Shown here: positions 1 to 13,888 of the stretch, piece after piece
How positions within the stretch are numbered: position 1 is the stretch's first letter
Layout of the letters: each line of letters begins with the position of its first letter
DNA from: Setaria digitata
Taxonomy: Eukaryota; Nematoda; Chromadorea; Rhabditida; Setariidae
Direction: 5' to 3'
Length of the DNA: 64,000 nt
Assembly: GCA_003640385.1 (NCBI GenBank)
Contig: RCAB01000021.1
Span: forward strand, 279,460 to 343,459
The notes under the pieces: model-generated
The model's database searches: none
What the model was told of the DNA's origin: nothing
Seen by the model: the letters and a program-made list of their open reading frames with translations, nothing else
Position numbers and translations under genes: made by a program

Positions 1-3000
1 AAATGAAAGGATCTCAACTGCAAATACCAATATTCTGTACCATAATGTTATCAGTCAGCAACAAAAAAAACAGATGTAATTTCATATTTATAGGAAATTG
101 CCCGATGATAAATAAAAAAAAATCTGTCATTCTTTAATTTTTTAGCTTTTAGTCTGAGATAGAACAAAAAGGCAATCTCTCTTAGTATTTGTTCAACTTA
201 CGAGTGACCAGTTAATTAATGTAATGTACCAAAGTAAGAATAAGCACTGAAAACACTGACATTTCACCGTTTATCGGAAAATCAACATACAGTATGGTAC
301 AAGCAAAGTACAAACATTACTAAACCTCTTACTGGTAATAATCGTTGATAAATAAATTAAATCATTGCAAGGAGGGGTATAAGAACGAGTTTGAAAAGTC
401 ACTGATTGTTGCCCTTGGAAAGATCAACGAATCCTGAAGGAAAGTCATAAAAATGTTCTCAGTGCTGGTTACACCTTTGTATCATTATTTGACAGTCACC
501 GATATCACGTTTAAATTTACAAATGTTTCCATACCGTTAATATGTCCTGCAACATTTTACAAAATTTCATTTCCAAATAATACCAAAACGCGCGCACTTC
601 CTAATCGGATGTCACATAAATTGCACAACTACTAGTTCCCGTGGTTGACGTGTGGAATAACTAACAACAGACCCTTCTACCTAAGCAAACTTTTCTTCCT
701 AGTCTATGCGAGAGCAGAGTACACACAAACCGATTTCCAACACAGCGAGCATTCGGCACATACACACAGCACAGCACATCACACCACAGTCACTTCAAAA
801 CAAATTTCAGCTCACTTCAACCGCTGCCGCTGCCGCTACCACTGCTGCGGTAGTACCACTGATCTGAGCAAAAGCAGGAACAGGAGTCGAACTGCTCCTA
901 TTCCTCAGGATACTGCTAAGGTAGAGAATAGTTCGAATGCATTTACACCACAAATGAGAGAGTAAACAAGGATTGAAATGCCTATCTGCCTGAAAGCAGC
1001 AGGAAACCTCAACATCCACCACATTCAAAAGTAAACACTGAGAGGAGGCTTGTGCTTGTATAGTCCAAAGACAACAAACAAACTGAGAAAGCATGGATCA
1101 TTTCAAACTGCTGGAATAATAAGCAATTTGGAGAGTGAACAACTCGTTACTTGGCAGTGAATAAAATGAACAAAGGGAGAAAACGATACGCCATCGTAGT
1201 CTGAGGACACCGGACAGGCTCCACTCTATTCAGCCAAAACACCTAAGTCTCGAGCTCGAGGAGGTTTCATGCCGCTGACACCTGAAGTTAGCAAACAAGC
1301 CTTAACTTTCTAGAAGCCTCGAGAAGGTCGACCGAGCTGGAAGCTAACGAGTGGCGCTCACTACACTCACCCTCAAGCATTCAATGATGCACCACCCTCT
1401 GGCCACGGTGCTCCTGTGCACGCACGTATCTTCAGTCACACACCACAAAACATCATCCACACGTGCGTGTATGTACGTGCATTGTGTTCTGCTTCTGTCT
1501 AGGTAGTATGGAGAGAAGTACGTAAGGAAGGTGGTGAAAAGATACTGACGTGATGTGCAGAGCAGACAGAGAGAAAGTTGGGGAAAGGAAGAGACTGGGA
1601 GAAAAAGAGTACCTTATGGTGGGAAAAGATAACAGAAAGCCGAAGTTGCCTCTGAAGAAGAAAAGGACAGTGATGAAAGAGTGAGGAACTGATCAATAGG
1701 GAAAGAGAATGAGCTCGATCGAATAAAAGTAACAAGCAACACAACCGTCGCTCTCTCTCTCTGTCGATAGAGGTGACGTAATGGGAATCGAGGGGAAGCG
1801 GGGGAACGGGAGGGCGCGGGAATGGCGGAACGTGGAAGAGCCGAGAGACGGGAGAGTGGCGGAAGGAGGGTGCGGAAGAGTGAGGACGGAAAAGTGGTGG
1901 GACGCGAAGTAGCGGGACAGCAGGCGCACTGCTTCGTCGGGTTCAGTAGTCTGCGAAGAAGTGGGATGGGGATGACAGGGCGGAATGCGGTTGTTGCGAG
2001 GGGGAGACCGATGGCTCGCTACCGCGGTGTCTTGTTCCCCCAGAGTACTACCCGGACTCTCTACCATTACACTCCCTCAGTTTCATCTGTGAATTGCATC
2101 TACCTAGCTGGCACCAATATGGCATGCTGAACTTAAAACTAACTGATTAATAAATTCTAATTAACCAATCATCGTAAGATGAGGGTAGCAGACATATTCT
2201 ATCATCGCACTTAAAATCCCAGCAATAATTCAGAATGACGTGTGTTCACCGGATTACCCAGATCTCTGGGTCCTAATGAATGTTTACTCATCCACACCTG
2301 AGTCTCAGTCCTTTCCTACGTGGAACTATTTATTGTATGTTTTACTCTAGAGTACCTTAACTGTTCAGATTGGTTCTTCAAGGAAATACCGTACTACATG
2401 ATGCTCTGGCATATTGACGAGTTTGCAGTCTAGAATTAAATGAATGAAGTGCTGAGAGCCATGTTATACGTGCCAAGCCATGTTAGATAGATCTTTATGC
2501 TGAAATAGGAGACTAATCCTTCCCTCAGTCTCCCTTCATTCTCCACTGAACAGGTTCGACGGAGCAGACGACTTCTTCCCTTCATCCAGTAGCTCCTTGT
2601 AGGGATCAGATGAATAACGCGTAATTCAAGCAGAAGTCATCACTGCACAAGGTTAAAAATGAGGAAGGTAAACTGGAAGACCAACCGGAGGAGCTACTCG
2701 TGAATTAGTAAATGATACCAACTGACTCGTTTCTCTCATTCCTTACATTTTTAAGTCGTCGGGAATTCGAAGTTTTTATAAAAAGGAAAAAGAAAAGAAA
2801 CAGTTCGGTTAACTGGCCTTAGATAAACGAAGCGGAGACGACAGGAAAACTATTTTTGTCCACTGAAAACCGGCATGGAATGAATGAAAAGTTAACAGCC
2901 GCTCAATATTTTGAGAAATGCTCTCCGTTAACACGACAGTGCAGAAAAAGGACGACTACCTGGCAAACCCTCCAGGAAAAGGTCGTGCAGCTTCCTTCGC

Positions 3001-3788
3001 ACTTCACTGATGCATATAGCAGATTGTAACTCAAGAGAAAACTTCGCTCCTCGGAAGAAGACACACTTCAAATCTCAGCGCATTATTTCAATCGGAAAAA
3101 CAGCTGCAGGCTTTCTCTCCAACCAGTACGAATGAACCATAGACGCCATGTGCAACCACCTTATCCAGATAATTTTTGTCGGAATTATGACATCCGCAAG
3201 TTGAGAATTACTGCCCCATGCATACTTTGTTGTGAATCAGTGATCTAGCAAGCATAAAACACGTCTGTTCCCTACTTCCTCCTCTGGTACGAAAACCATG
3301 TAGAAGCAGCAGGAAATAACAAAACAAAGTTTTATTTCTCATGACCCATACAGAAAACACAAAAATTAAGTGACAACGAAAAGTAATAATATACTAAGAG
3401 TCTGTGCTGCAGTTGAAAAATAAGTACAACTCCTGAAAAAGGACATCAATACTTGAGAGTACACAGCTGCCATTTTTTTTTAGAAATCCAAAACCCTCAC
3501 TTTCCTCTCATTAAACTATTTTCTTCCTCCACCTCTTCCCAACCTATAAATAAAAATAAATAAGAGATCCAAGATTACCTTGGCAATCAATAAATACAAT
3601 AAATAAACCGGGAAGTGACTTCAAAACAACTGTCGCATTCGATGCCTATGCCTCAAACTACCTCTGGTACTTCAGAAATGAAACACAAGCTCACAGTACT
3701 ACGTTAACTTAAATTTGCAGAAAGGCCAAGCTATTAAAATTAAAAATTGCAAGTGACAAGTCAAATAAAGGACATCTTCAGTCGATAG
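1..3788. other. Flanking DNA and probable MED1 3' UTR; no gene recognised
   Basis: I see no convincing exon chain here. The lower-coordinate side of the MED1 stop codon probably holds its 3' UTR: around 3331 the plus strand reads TTTATT, an AATAAA signal on the minus strand. From about 1200 to 2100 the DNA is richer in G+C and purines, with a short TC repeat near 1750, which resembles promoter or 5' UTR sequence of a neighbouring gene more than coding DNA. Open frames at 645-965, 1693-2067 and 1822-2130 are low-complexity and match no family I know. Confidence 0.4.
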
Positions 3789-6700
3789 CTACTCATCATC
3801 GGCAACAATTTTCAGACCCTCCGTCGGACTGTCCTGCATTTTGGACATAGCTGCAGCAGCATCGGACAAAGCAGAACCAGGAGTGGATTGCTCGGACGGT
3901 GAATTCCTAGGTGACGGTTGTCGTTGTGGTGCCAGTGCCATCCAACGGCCCGATGAAGAAGGTGGTGGCATGAAATTAGCACCACCCAGTACTGATGGTA
4001 TCATTCGGGGTAGTGTTACCAACGGTCTAAATTGATTTCTGCAATTTTCAATTTTTGAGGAAAGACACTATCTCACAGTTCATATCTAGCGATTCTAAAT
4101 CTCTGAAATCATTCGTCCTACTGAAAAGAAAATCAATTCCAAAGATTAGTGAGTTGTTTGGTATGAATCATTCCTCAGTCTCCATCTCAACGAAAGTTCC
4201 ATCGGATCAAACATCAGAGCAGTGACTTCCATAAGCAGTTTAACCGTCCCTTTCTCTTTTTGCAGTCTTTACTTGGACGAAAACTGATAACCTTGCGCCC
4301 ATAAGAATACCAGTGCACTTCAAAGTAAAAACAGAAAAATATCGGTCAAAATACAGTTACTCCTTAATTTATTAAAATTTTAGCGCCAGTTATATGTCAA
4401 ACAGATTATTTTGTATTCTCCCACGATATAACAGCACTTACAACCACGATTCCCTAAATCTAAAGAAACGGCGATAATCATCAGTCCGAACCGCCTAATT
4501 TCATATATTAGAATAAATGCCTACAGAAATTCTTATAGAATATATTCAGTTTTAAGGAATAGTTGTTTCTCAAGTATTAGCGTAAATTCAACAAAATATG
4601 CTCTAACCTCGGGGGATGATGCATCACATTTCGGGGATCAGGTAGCAGTGGTCGTCGACCAGGTAGCATTGGTGGCATACCGCCCATTCCTCGAAAGAGC
4701 GGTGGTGGAGGTGGATCAGCTGGCGACTTCAGAATTGATTTCGGTTTAGGTGGAAATATCGATGACGTTCCAATAGATGAAGATGATGATGGAGCCGTTG
4801 TTGTCGGTGTTGCTGCAGCAGCCGATAATGATGCTGAAGAGACCGTCTGTACTGTTGAAGAACTCGAATTCTGGCCAACATTTAAATGGACACTGGAAGA
4901 TGATGGCGTAGCTACAGCTGGTGTTGTTGTTGTTGTTGGCGTCGGACTTTCACATTTTTCATTTTCCATTACCTAATTTATCTTTCATTAAATAAAAGAA
5001 GAAGGAATCAAACAGAAGATTTCGAAACTCCATGAATTAAATCTCGCTGCATTAAAGAAATTTCAAGAAAACTGCACTTCCTCATCCTGAGAAAAGTGAT
5101 AAGCCATTTGCCGCTCAATCAACCATTCTCTTGTCTGATCTTAAGGCACCATTGTCAAGGTAAGAATTGCAAAATAAAGTATATTTTTCCAAAAAGAAAT
5201 GACTTACCTTTGGTATTTTAAAATTTTTAAGACTAGCAAATGCAAGTGCTTGTGGAAATTCCACTTTTGGGGAAACAGTCGTCGTTGTCTTCTGTTCACT
5301 TAATGGTCGATCAAGTTTCACTTTCTGTAAGAAATTTATTCCTATAGCAAAATTTTCCATTTAAATAATTCTTTTCTGCGTTACTAAAGTGAAAGAAATG
5401 GTGTTCAGCAACAAATTAATAATACCAAGTCTATTCACTCTGGAACACGAGGCTGAATAGACTTGAACATGAGGTTCCGGTCCGGCTCATCAAATTCAGC
5501 CCATATATCTGCCATCTTCAGGAAACTGTTCTGAATCTTGAAGAGTTTTAAATTCATGTTTTTATCTCACATGAATTCTGATTCCGATGCGTTGCATTCA
5601 TATTTTGAATAAATGGTCACTTCTAAATGTAATATAATTAAAATATAGTCATCACATACCTTACTACTACCGCTTAGTTCACCCTTACGTTCTCTTTTCC
5701 CCGCCTTACGAGCACGTTCATCTGGTCCAGATCGATTTTTCTCCTTCATTTGTTTTTGTCGTAATAATGCTTTCTCTTCTTTCGATCTTGATGAGGAAGG
5801 CGGCTGACCAACCAAACGCATAGACCTGCTCATTAGACAATAGCTTTCGAGATGAAATGGAAAATGATGAGTAAAGATAGTACACAGAAATAACAAACTG
5901 TTTTCGAAACCGAACGACGCAATCCAGATAAATTAAAATAGGAAAAACATGAAATGCGCTAACGATGGTACACCACCCGATGAAGATTGTGAGAGTCCAG
6001 TGGATGGTCGAGCGGACGCTTGTTGTTTCAACTTAATCATTATTTTTAACTCTGATCCATAGCCTGGCTGTTCAGGATTCATCTTTGTCATATTTGGTGA
6101 CATTCGGGCACCAGGAGAAGACGTTGATATTGACGGACTATCACGTTTAGGAGGAACTGGCTGTAATAAACTTTATATAAATCAACATGAGGAGCTTTTA
6201 ACTAATACACTGCAACTAAACGTTCTCTCTCATTTTAAATGTGTTGTCAATGACTTTCGAAAGTAAAGGATATTTTAAAAGGACTTACTATGTTATGGTT
6301 TAGATTTCAAAAAAAAATGTAAGGTTTCCTTGTTATCTATGACAAATGAGATCAGTGGCGTCCGGCGGAACTGTATAAATTACTTTTTTTAAAAGTCAAC
6401 TGGAATATTAAATAGAAAATTTTTACCGAAAAAAAAACTACAAACAACCCAGCCGGATTCAAATGAATTTAAAAGAAAACTATTACCTCGGATGGCTTGC
6501 TAACTGGTTCTGATTCATCGTCATATAGATCAGAAGCCAAGTATGGATTTGATGTTGATGAACTGCTGCTACTTGCTGGTGCTGTTTTACAATGTAATTT
6601 TCCTACTACAGCTTCCAAACTTCCTTTACGTGCTTTATGGGCTAAAAGTGTTGTCGAGTGCAGTGAAGTGTTACTATTCGCTGTTGGAGATGAACTGCTT

Positions 6701-9700
6701 GGTGTTATAAGTTCCGTTGTTGCCCCACTGTAAGCATAAGAACGCAAAATTTACTGTTGAAAAAAATCTATATTCAATAATTTAATCTTACTGATTACAG
6801 TTTTTTCTCGCTTTTGCTAATGTGAAAAAATGAGAATAGAAATATTGAATATTACGATGGAATATTCCAAATTACTAAATGTCTCCATGAATAATTTTTA
6901 CCATTACTCGAAACTAAGATGATAATTCAACTATACGAGTAACAGAACAGAGGAGTAAAGGAAAAGGAAATAGATAGTAACAAGGAATGTAAATGCGGTC
7001 CCTCAAATACGACATATTTCTACAAACTGCCAGATACTATTAAATTTTCCTAAACAACGTCAGAAATAAAATATTGTATTAAACCATAAACCGATCGATA
7101 AATATTAAATTTCCCAAATATATATAAAACAAACGGACCTCGAAGAGACGGATGAAAGAGATGAAGTGGCAGTTAACGACGAAGATTTGTTAACCATTGA
7201 TGATGTCGAAGAAAGATTGCCGACAGCGGTTGTTTGTGCCACTGGATTGTTAACACTTGTAAGTTGAGCTGGAGGCTGTGGTATCGTTGTAGTACATGCA
7301 GGAGGTGGTGGATCAGTTTCATCATCCGAAGATTCTTCAGTCCCATCAAATTCAGATGCTTCAGATCGGTTTTCTTGCGATAAGCTGACTGAAAATGTGA
7401 TAAATAAATTCCTACAATACCTGAAACTACGCAGGTTTTGTAATGCATTATTCTAGTGCGCCATAACCAACAATTCATTCAATCATTTTTTTAACCTGCT
7501 GTTTAATTATTGGATTCCCCCGAGACTTGATTACATATATCAAGATAAGAAATTAAAAACTAATTGTCAAATAGGACCTTTTAAAAAATTTCTTATTACC
7601 TGGCTGCATTTGTGATGGATATGTAGGCATTTCGGAGAAAGAACGTTGTAACATGGGACGATTCATCGCAAACTGGTGTGAATGTGCAGGAGATGCAGGC
7701 ATATGAGCAGCTTTACGAGGTCTTCGCGGACGTCTTGCTGTAGAAGTTCCTGCAAAAAAGAAATTTTTCTTGTGGCGTAGGCCGTCGTATGAGACTTATT
7801 ACAACGGTAGCAATCCATGTGAAGATGAGAAAATAACTGTAACAATGACCATTATGTAGAAGGATAATATGAATGAATTTAAAGAGATTCTTCAAACTAA
7901 AAAAGTGCAATACCTCGTGGTTTTCGAGTTGGAATATTCATACCACGAAACATCAAACCAGTATTTTGATCAAGAATGGGTCGAGCTGGATCCAACATCC
8001 GATCCCCCAGATTTCCTGCTTTACGACCTCGACCTCGACGCTTCAAAGTCGGTTGAGCATTCAGCGAACCCCTGGTACTTTGCATGGCTGCAAAAGGATA
8101 TGGACTTTGGCCAGTATCCGGAAAATGAAATTGCTGAGCTGATGACCCCATCGAACTTGTTGACGTCATACGTGGTGGATCATCGAATTCAAAAACATCC
8201 GTCGGATTAGTCATCGGTGCTTGTTGCTAAAAATACAAATCTTCAAACTGGAAAAAATCAAGTCCTTTAAGCAAAATCTCATATTTTAGTGTCAACAGTC
8301 TTTTAACTCATTAATTCTCTCTTGTGTTTTCTCATTCTTACTTTTCGGGTCATTTTTACATTCTCTATTTTTGACGAATTTCCTTGAAGGATCTTATAAT
8401 TCCAAATTCCAAAAAGAAAAAAAAAAAAAAAAAAAAACAACAAAAAATTTAAGATAAAATAAACCGCAAGACGTTGACGTGCAATGTCGAGTGGTGAAAG
8501 CTGCGAAAAACTCGTTGCTTGAGATGCACGATAACGTTCGCTGGCAGGCGACGGCGACTGTGACGGAATTTGTGGTCGAAGTCTCTGGCTCTAGAATAAT
8601 GACACTGAAACCTATCCAATCAAAACTACTTTCCAAAGAAGAAATAAATTAGAAAGAGAGGAAAAATCATCTTGAATTTCAAAATAAAAGCACTTTTATC
8701 CAAAAATTAAGAAATTAATTAATTTACCTTACTGTAAAAAAAAGACAAAAAAAAAATACTAATTTCTAACTTCTCATTCCCAACGCAGCAAAATACTTGC
8801 CTCATTAGTGGAAGGTGAACATCGCTCTACAATGGATGAATGACTGCTATGTTCTGAAACATTTGATTCGCCATCATCGATACTTGCTGCCATGTCACAG
8901 ATTGCATCCTTCAAAATCCAAATAAATCCCCTCAAATCTTGATGAAAATGCAACTTACACTGAATTGCTCTGATTAAAAATCTGGTCACCAGAGTTACCG
9001 AACATTTCGAGTACTTGGATGAATAGCTCAATTTAATGTTATCTCAAAAATAATAATTCATTGCTTACAGGAACTCTTTCTTTTCCTATTTTCGCGCATG
9101 CTGCTACACGATGGGCATCCAACAAATGATCTAAATATCTTTCAGAGAAACTCCAAGCAGATCTGTGGATGAAATGGACAGTTCAAGAATAGTCCGGACC
9201 GGAAAATTATGAACCAGTGTAATTTTCTGAATCAGTAAGCCAACGCAATTTTCATGACACCATATAACCTTCTTATTTTCAGTACTTATTTATACACATA
9301 TCCCTTTCTTTCACGCGAGCTTTAGTTTCATTCTTTTTGTACATTTCCGTCGTACTTCAAATTTAATTTTAACACGAAGCTGGTTCCTATTATTTCCTAT
9401 TATTTCCATTTTAGAGGAAAAGTGACTTCAGCTTGTCTCTTAGTAGGATTTTACTTGCAGTTTTCGTGACAGGTCTCTCGGATCAGTTTTCTTTTCTTAC
9501 TTCTAGAAATCACTTTTCCTTACTGCGAATCACTTTTGGTGAGATGTAGTTGTGTGTCAACATCAAAATACAAAAATTATGTGTTTCGACCAAACCACTC
9601 CATTTCATGATGGCAACGTAAGAGGAGCCCTAGAATCAAGCAGTTATGCTATTCTACCACTGTTAAATGCTCATAATATTCTTCCCTATTCACTCCAATC

Positions 9701-12700
9701 ACAACTAACTACACGTTCTATCATGTTTAATAGCACCAAATTTGAATTTCACAGCATTCGACTTGACTTTGGAATTCTCGGAAAATTTAGAACAGAAATA
9801 ATGTACCAGGACAGAGAAGGCATTGATCGTCATCGTATTTTCAGAATGGATACGGCTCGTACGTGGTGCAAGCATTTCGTTACGTGGAGGTGCCGTGCAC
9901 TGTTGCGCTCCGTTCATGGGCTTCTGAGGTGGTATCAATTCTTCTATCTTTTCAAGCTCTTTGAAAAGTGCTAATAAGGACAGCGGAGACTGCCTTCCTA
10001 ATGAGCTGCTATCACGTGAGCAATTAACATTAATTCGTTCATCCACCACGTATTCATGCTCTATCTTGTAGTTAATGCTGTTGTCCGTTATGTTTGGAAC
10101 AAACAACCAAGATTGTGACATTTTAACGTCGCAGTTATTATCAACATTTTCGTTCATCACAAATGGTTTTTCAAGCGCAGCCAACGAAATGGCGCCTCCA
10201 CGCCGCAAAACGCTTCGCATCATCACTGCCAGCGACCAACTCCTGCAAAAATTTAAAAAATAAGGAAATGAAAAACAAAATCGATTTATTAACTAATTTA
10301 CTCAATTCTTTTTTAAAATGCATTAAAATTTACTACTACCAATTTCAAACGGAGTGCAAATGTCTTCAAACCTTAACACAACTTCAAAACAATCATCATC
10401 CTAAATTCATACTTTTTTCTTGGTAAACTGGAAATTTTTACACATTACATACTCCAAACCAAGTACTCACTTTGTCAAAATAGTAGTAGCATGTTGTGAT
10501 TCCGGAAGCACGGCTCCATTTATTACACATTCCAATGAAACATTAATGTTTGATGGTGATACAGCAACACGAGCTGAAAATATAATATTTTTTGAAGGAT
10601 TAATCGTTAGGAAAAATTTCATTGTAATTACTTACGCTACCTGTCTAATATTCTCAAAATCAGAAATATATGGCTTCAAATAAAGGGACCACTCCAGGTC
10701 TATTTTCGTCCTGTAATATCTCTTTCATTAGGGACTCTATATCCAGCTTTTTAATAACTTTTAGCTCTCCTAGAAAGCGGGTACATGACTATTCTTTTTC
10801 TGAGCAACCTACTGCAAATTTTCCTGAGAAGAAGTTCAACGTTTCAGCAGTCACTAGAAAAAAAAAGTTTCAATACATATTCCGAAAATCATTACCCATA
10901 AAGAGATTCTTTTTTAAGTAAAACTGAAGATCAAAACAGTCAATGTAAGAAGATGCAATATGAATATCAACAATATTTTCATCAACAGATGCACTACGAC
11001 TGTGTGCTCTAACGAGGCTTTCGAAGAAAGCATTATGGGCCAACTGTGTTCGAATGATGTTCACAATAAAAACCACATCCTGTAGATGAGCAAACGGTAT
11101 CTGTAAAAATTATAAGTAATTTTTTAACAACTCATAGAACTTTGGACAAAGGGCAATACTTTTATATTCTTGCTTTTACGGTATCCTCAAGGATTTGATC
11201 AAGACACCAATTTCTTAAACTTAGACCACTAAATTTACCTGTCTTAAAATGCCATCTTCATGCGAACAAGTCATAGATTTATCGAAAATATAATGCTGCG
11301 TCGAACAGCCTGGTAAGCGAACAAAGAGATCATGACATTCCTGGAAGAATGTAAACAAGTCTTATTAAAATAAACAATAGTAAAAGTTCTAGGAAAATTT
11401 GTTGGGTAGCAAATCATAAAGTTTGTTATAAAGATCTGTACCATTCTAGTTGCACAAAAACTTTTTTTTTTGTTTTTGCAGGTTGTATCAGTATACTCAA
11501 CTATACTAAAAAGAATAATTCGCATAGGTCAGATCGATATAAATCATGAACAATTACATGCCAAAAACAGCGTCGAATACGTAGGATATGAAATAACCAA
11601 AATGGTAAAATAGATAAATAATTGCTCACCTCACTTTCATTTAATAAATATTGATACAAATTGTAGGAGCCTTCGACATTTAGTTGCACTGACGCAATCT
11701 TGGAAAGCTTCTTGATTGCAACTGATGAAAATATAATTGGTCTTGAAAACCTCAAACAAAATGCAGCTGGTAACTGGCGACCTGACACAGCATTACGCCA
11801 TTCCTGACTGTAAAAATATTTAGAGCTACAAGGCACCTAAACTTTTACTGAAGTCTTTTTTATAGAAGAGTCAATATTTCTAAAAAGAAGGAAGGATGAA
11901 AAAAATCATGGCGTACTGTGCAAAAAGTGTAATATCAGAGAAGAAATTTGATGTTGGATTTGAAACGATGCACAACTGAAGATATGGCTCGACATCATAC
12001 AACACTAGAACAGATCAATGATTATACAACATTTATTTCAAGTTTAAAAAGTGAAAAAATCCAGCCATGACTAACTTGTAGCGAATCAAAATATAAATTC
12101 AGATAAAGCCAAATGTGATAAGGATCTCTGGGAACCTGCATTAACTTCTTTTCGAAAAGGATGACGAACCGCAGTTTTTCTATTTTTTTTTTTTTACCAA
12201 ACAGACTAGCTGTCAGGAAAAACACTAGAAAGGGACAAAACATCAACGATTCTAAATATTAGAGGCGATGTGATTTTCCTCAAAATATAGTACCGACTAA
12301 AACTTGAAGGGCATGTAGTAGCGTTGAGTCTACAGTAATTAAAAATTATAATCTATTAACAACACACAGTCAAATATGCGACAAAAATCTGTCTTTATAG
12401 AATAGGATAGTTTACCTTCTTCTTCCGTAGGAGATATGATGCCACCGGAGGTGGTATCCAGAAATATCACAGGCTCGATGAATGGGTAAATGGTGAATGG
12501 GGTAGATTCGGTTCGTGGCTTGCAAAGACCCAAAATACCACTATTTATTTGTTCAAAAATTGATGGAGCACTTCCAGACATATTCAAAAGATCCTTTTCA
12601 GCGCAATCCAATGATCGCAAACAAAATATCTTTTCATCTCTGAAATAAGAGAAAATTTTGATGAGAGAAAAATAAAATAAGAGAAAAATCAATACAAAAA

Positions 12701-13869
12701 AAAGATATGTTGAGGAAACAACAAAATGATAGATTATTTATAATCAATTAATTTCACAGTGAGAAAAAAGTAATCCATATGTAATAAACATTAATAAGAA
12801 TCCATGATTACCTTGATAAGTCTGATGGAACAAGGTGAAACATCGCTGCCAGTGCTGCATGTACAAGATCCCATCTATTACGAGAAATATAAAGCCGAAG
12901 CGCTTGTGCTTCCACCGTCCGTTCACCAAACCAAGATACCGAACAACTTGTAATTTGTTGGCCATCAGGAGAAGCAGTAATTTCAAGAGAAAAATCAGAA
13001 TTTCGAATCTTGAAGTATCCAGGATGAGATTGGAAATCACTGCTAAAATGACCAAAGAAACAAACAACAGTGAGCTTGAGAAAAAAAGTACGATTCTGTA
13101 GGACAAATGTTTAGGAAATGACAAAATTGCAAATACACGGAGAGATTTGGTAAATTAGTTCTATCTTAGAATTAAAAAGAAAATTATATCTATCCACCAC
13201 TAGGTAATAATACTTACGACAAATTCTCAGAAAGATGTCGTAAATGTGTAGATAAATCACGATCACTATCAGATGGCATATGCTTCCTCATATCGGCGGC
13301 TGCCTGTATCAAATCTTCTTTGTCATCAGCACTGAGTACAAAACGCTTCTCCTACAATAGATTCTCATTAATTTATCCCATTTCTTCAGCACTCTCAATT
13401 GTTTTTTTTTACTTTCGCGTGATTTCAGCTAATTCATTCCGTCTAGCAACTGTATAAGTTAACACGATTATGCAAAAGTGAAAGTACATTTAAGGATAAA
13501 TAATCTACAAAGATAAATGACTTAAAGTGCATGAAACGACCTATCAAGAGTAAAAAAAAAAAGAAATAAGAAGAACATTTCCTTCGAAGTATAGTGATTA
13601 AAAAACAGTGGATTTCCAAAAATTTGTAATTTTCGTAATTTTTAGACAATTTAAAAAGTATCACAGAGAGAACGCACCATTAGATTTCGACGTAAAAGCT
13701 GTGACAAGTAATCCCACGAAAATTTGAGTGATGTTTGTCGAATTTTTCCGAGGCGAATTTCCTCTTCAACCTCTTCAAGGCTAAAATCATCCAGGCTATA
13801 CTTGGTACGTTGAACACCATCTACCACTGGCTTCTGTTCTTGTCTTTCCACGATGCTTTCCTTTTCCAT
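3789..13869 (-). CDS. MED1: Mediator complex subunit 1 (MED1), multi-exon
   Basis: Subunit of the Mediator coactivator that links transcription factors to RNA polymerase II in the nucleus. Exons, 5' to 3': 13869-13678, 13351-13218, 13042-12812, 12639-12416, 12004-11917, 11807-11630, 11340-11239, 11100-10896, 10573-10471, 10242-about 9807, 9162-9069, 8908-8801, 8590-8465, 8226-7914, 7749-7600, 7388-7139, 6727-6487, 6160-5964, 5825-5660, 5324-5208, 4972-4608, 4038-3789; about 1,420 residues. The first nine exons match the Med1 domain: LPAAFCLRFSRP corresponds to vertebrate LPACFFLKFPQP, and IIRTQLAHNAF to LIRHQVAYNTL. The rest is Ser/Thr/Pro-rich and disordered, with basic GRGRK and RRPRRPRK stretches, a KGSLEAVVGKLH motif like the SLTAVIDKLK of vertebrate MED1, and an LDHLL box. 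The exon 10 3' end is ambiguous because exon 11 needs phase 2. The stop is TAG at 3789-3791. Start chosen as the first ATG after a 3' splice site 8 bases upstream. Family assignment is firm; some splice sites are inferred. Confidence 0.9.
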
Positions 13870-13888
13870 AACTGTTCCTGAAATTTAA
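13870..13888 (-). promoter_or_regulatory. Possible trans-splice acceptor just upstream of the MED1 start
   Basis: On the minus strand a TTAAATTTCAG 3' splice signal ends at 13878, leaving an 8-base leader before the MED1 ATG at 13869. Such a short leader is typical of spliced-leader addition in nematodes. It could equally be the acceptor of a cis-spliced 5' UTR exon. Confidence 0.4.

Noticed and set aside
9552..9974. Plus-strand 140-codon open frame
   Set aside because: It lies antisense to the large MED1 exon 10 and its adjoining intron, and has no family match.
12120..12165. Possible extra MED1 exon (GSQRSLSHLALSEF)
   Set aside because: Exons 12639-12416 and 12004-11917 already join in phase; including it adds a stop.
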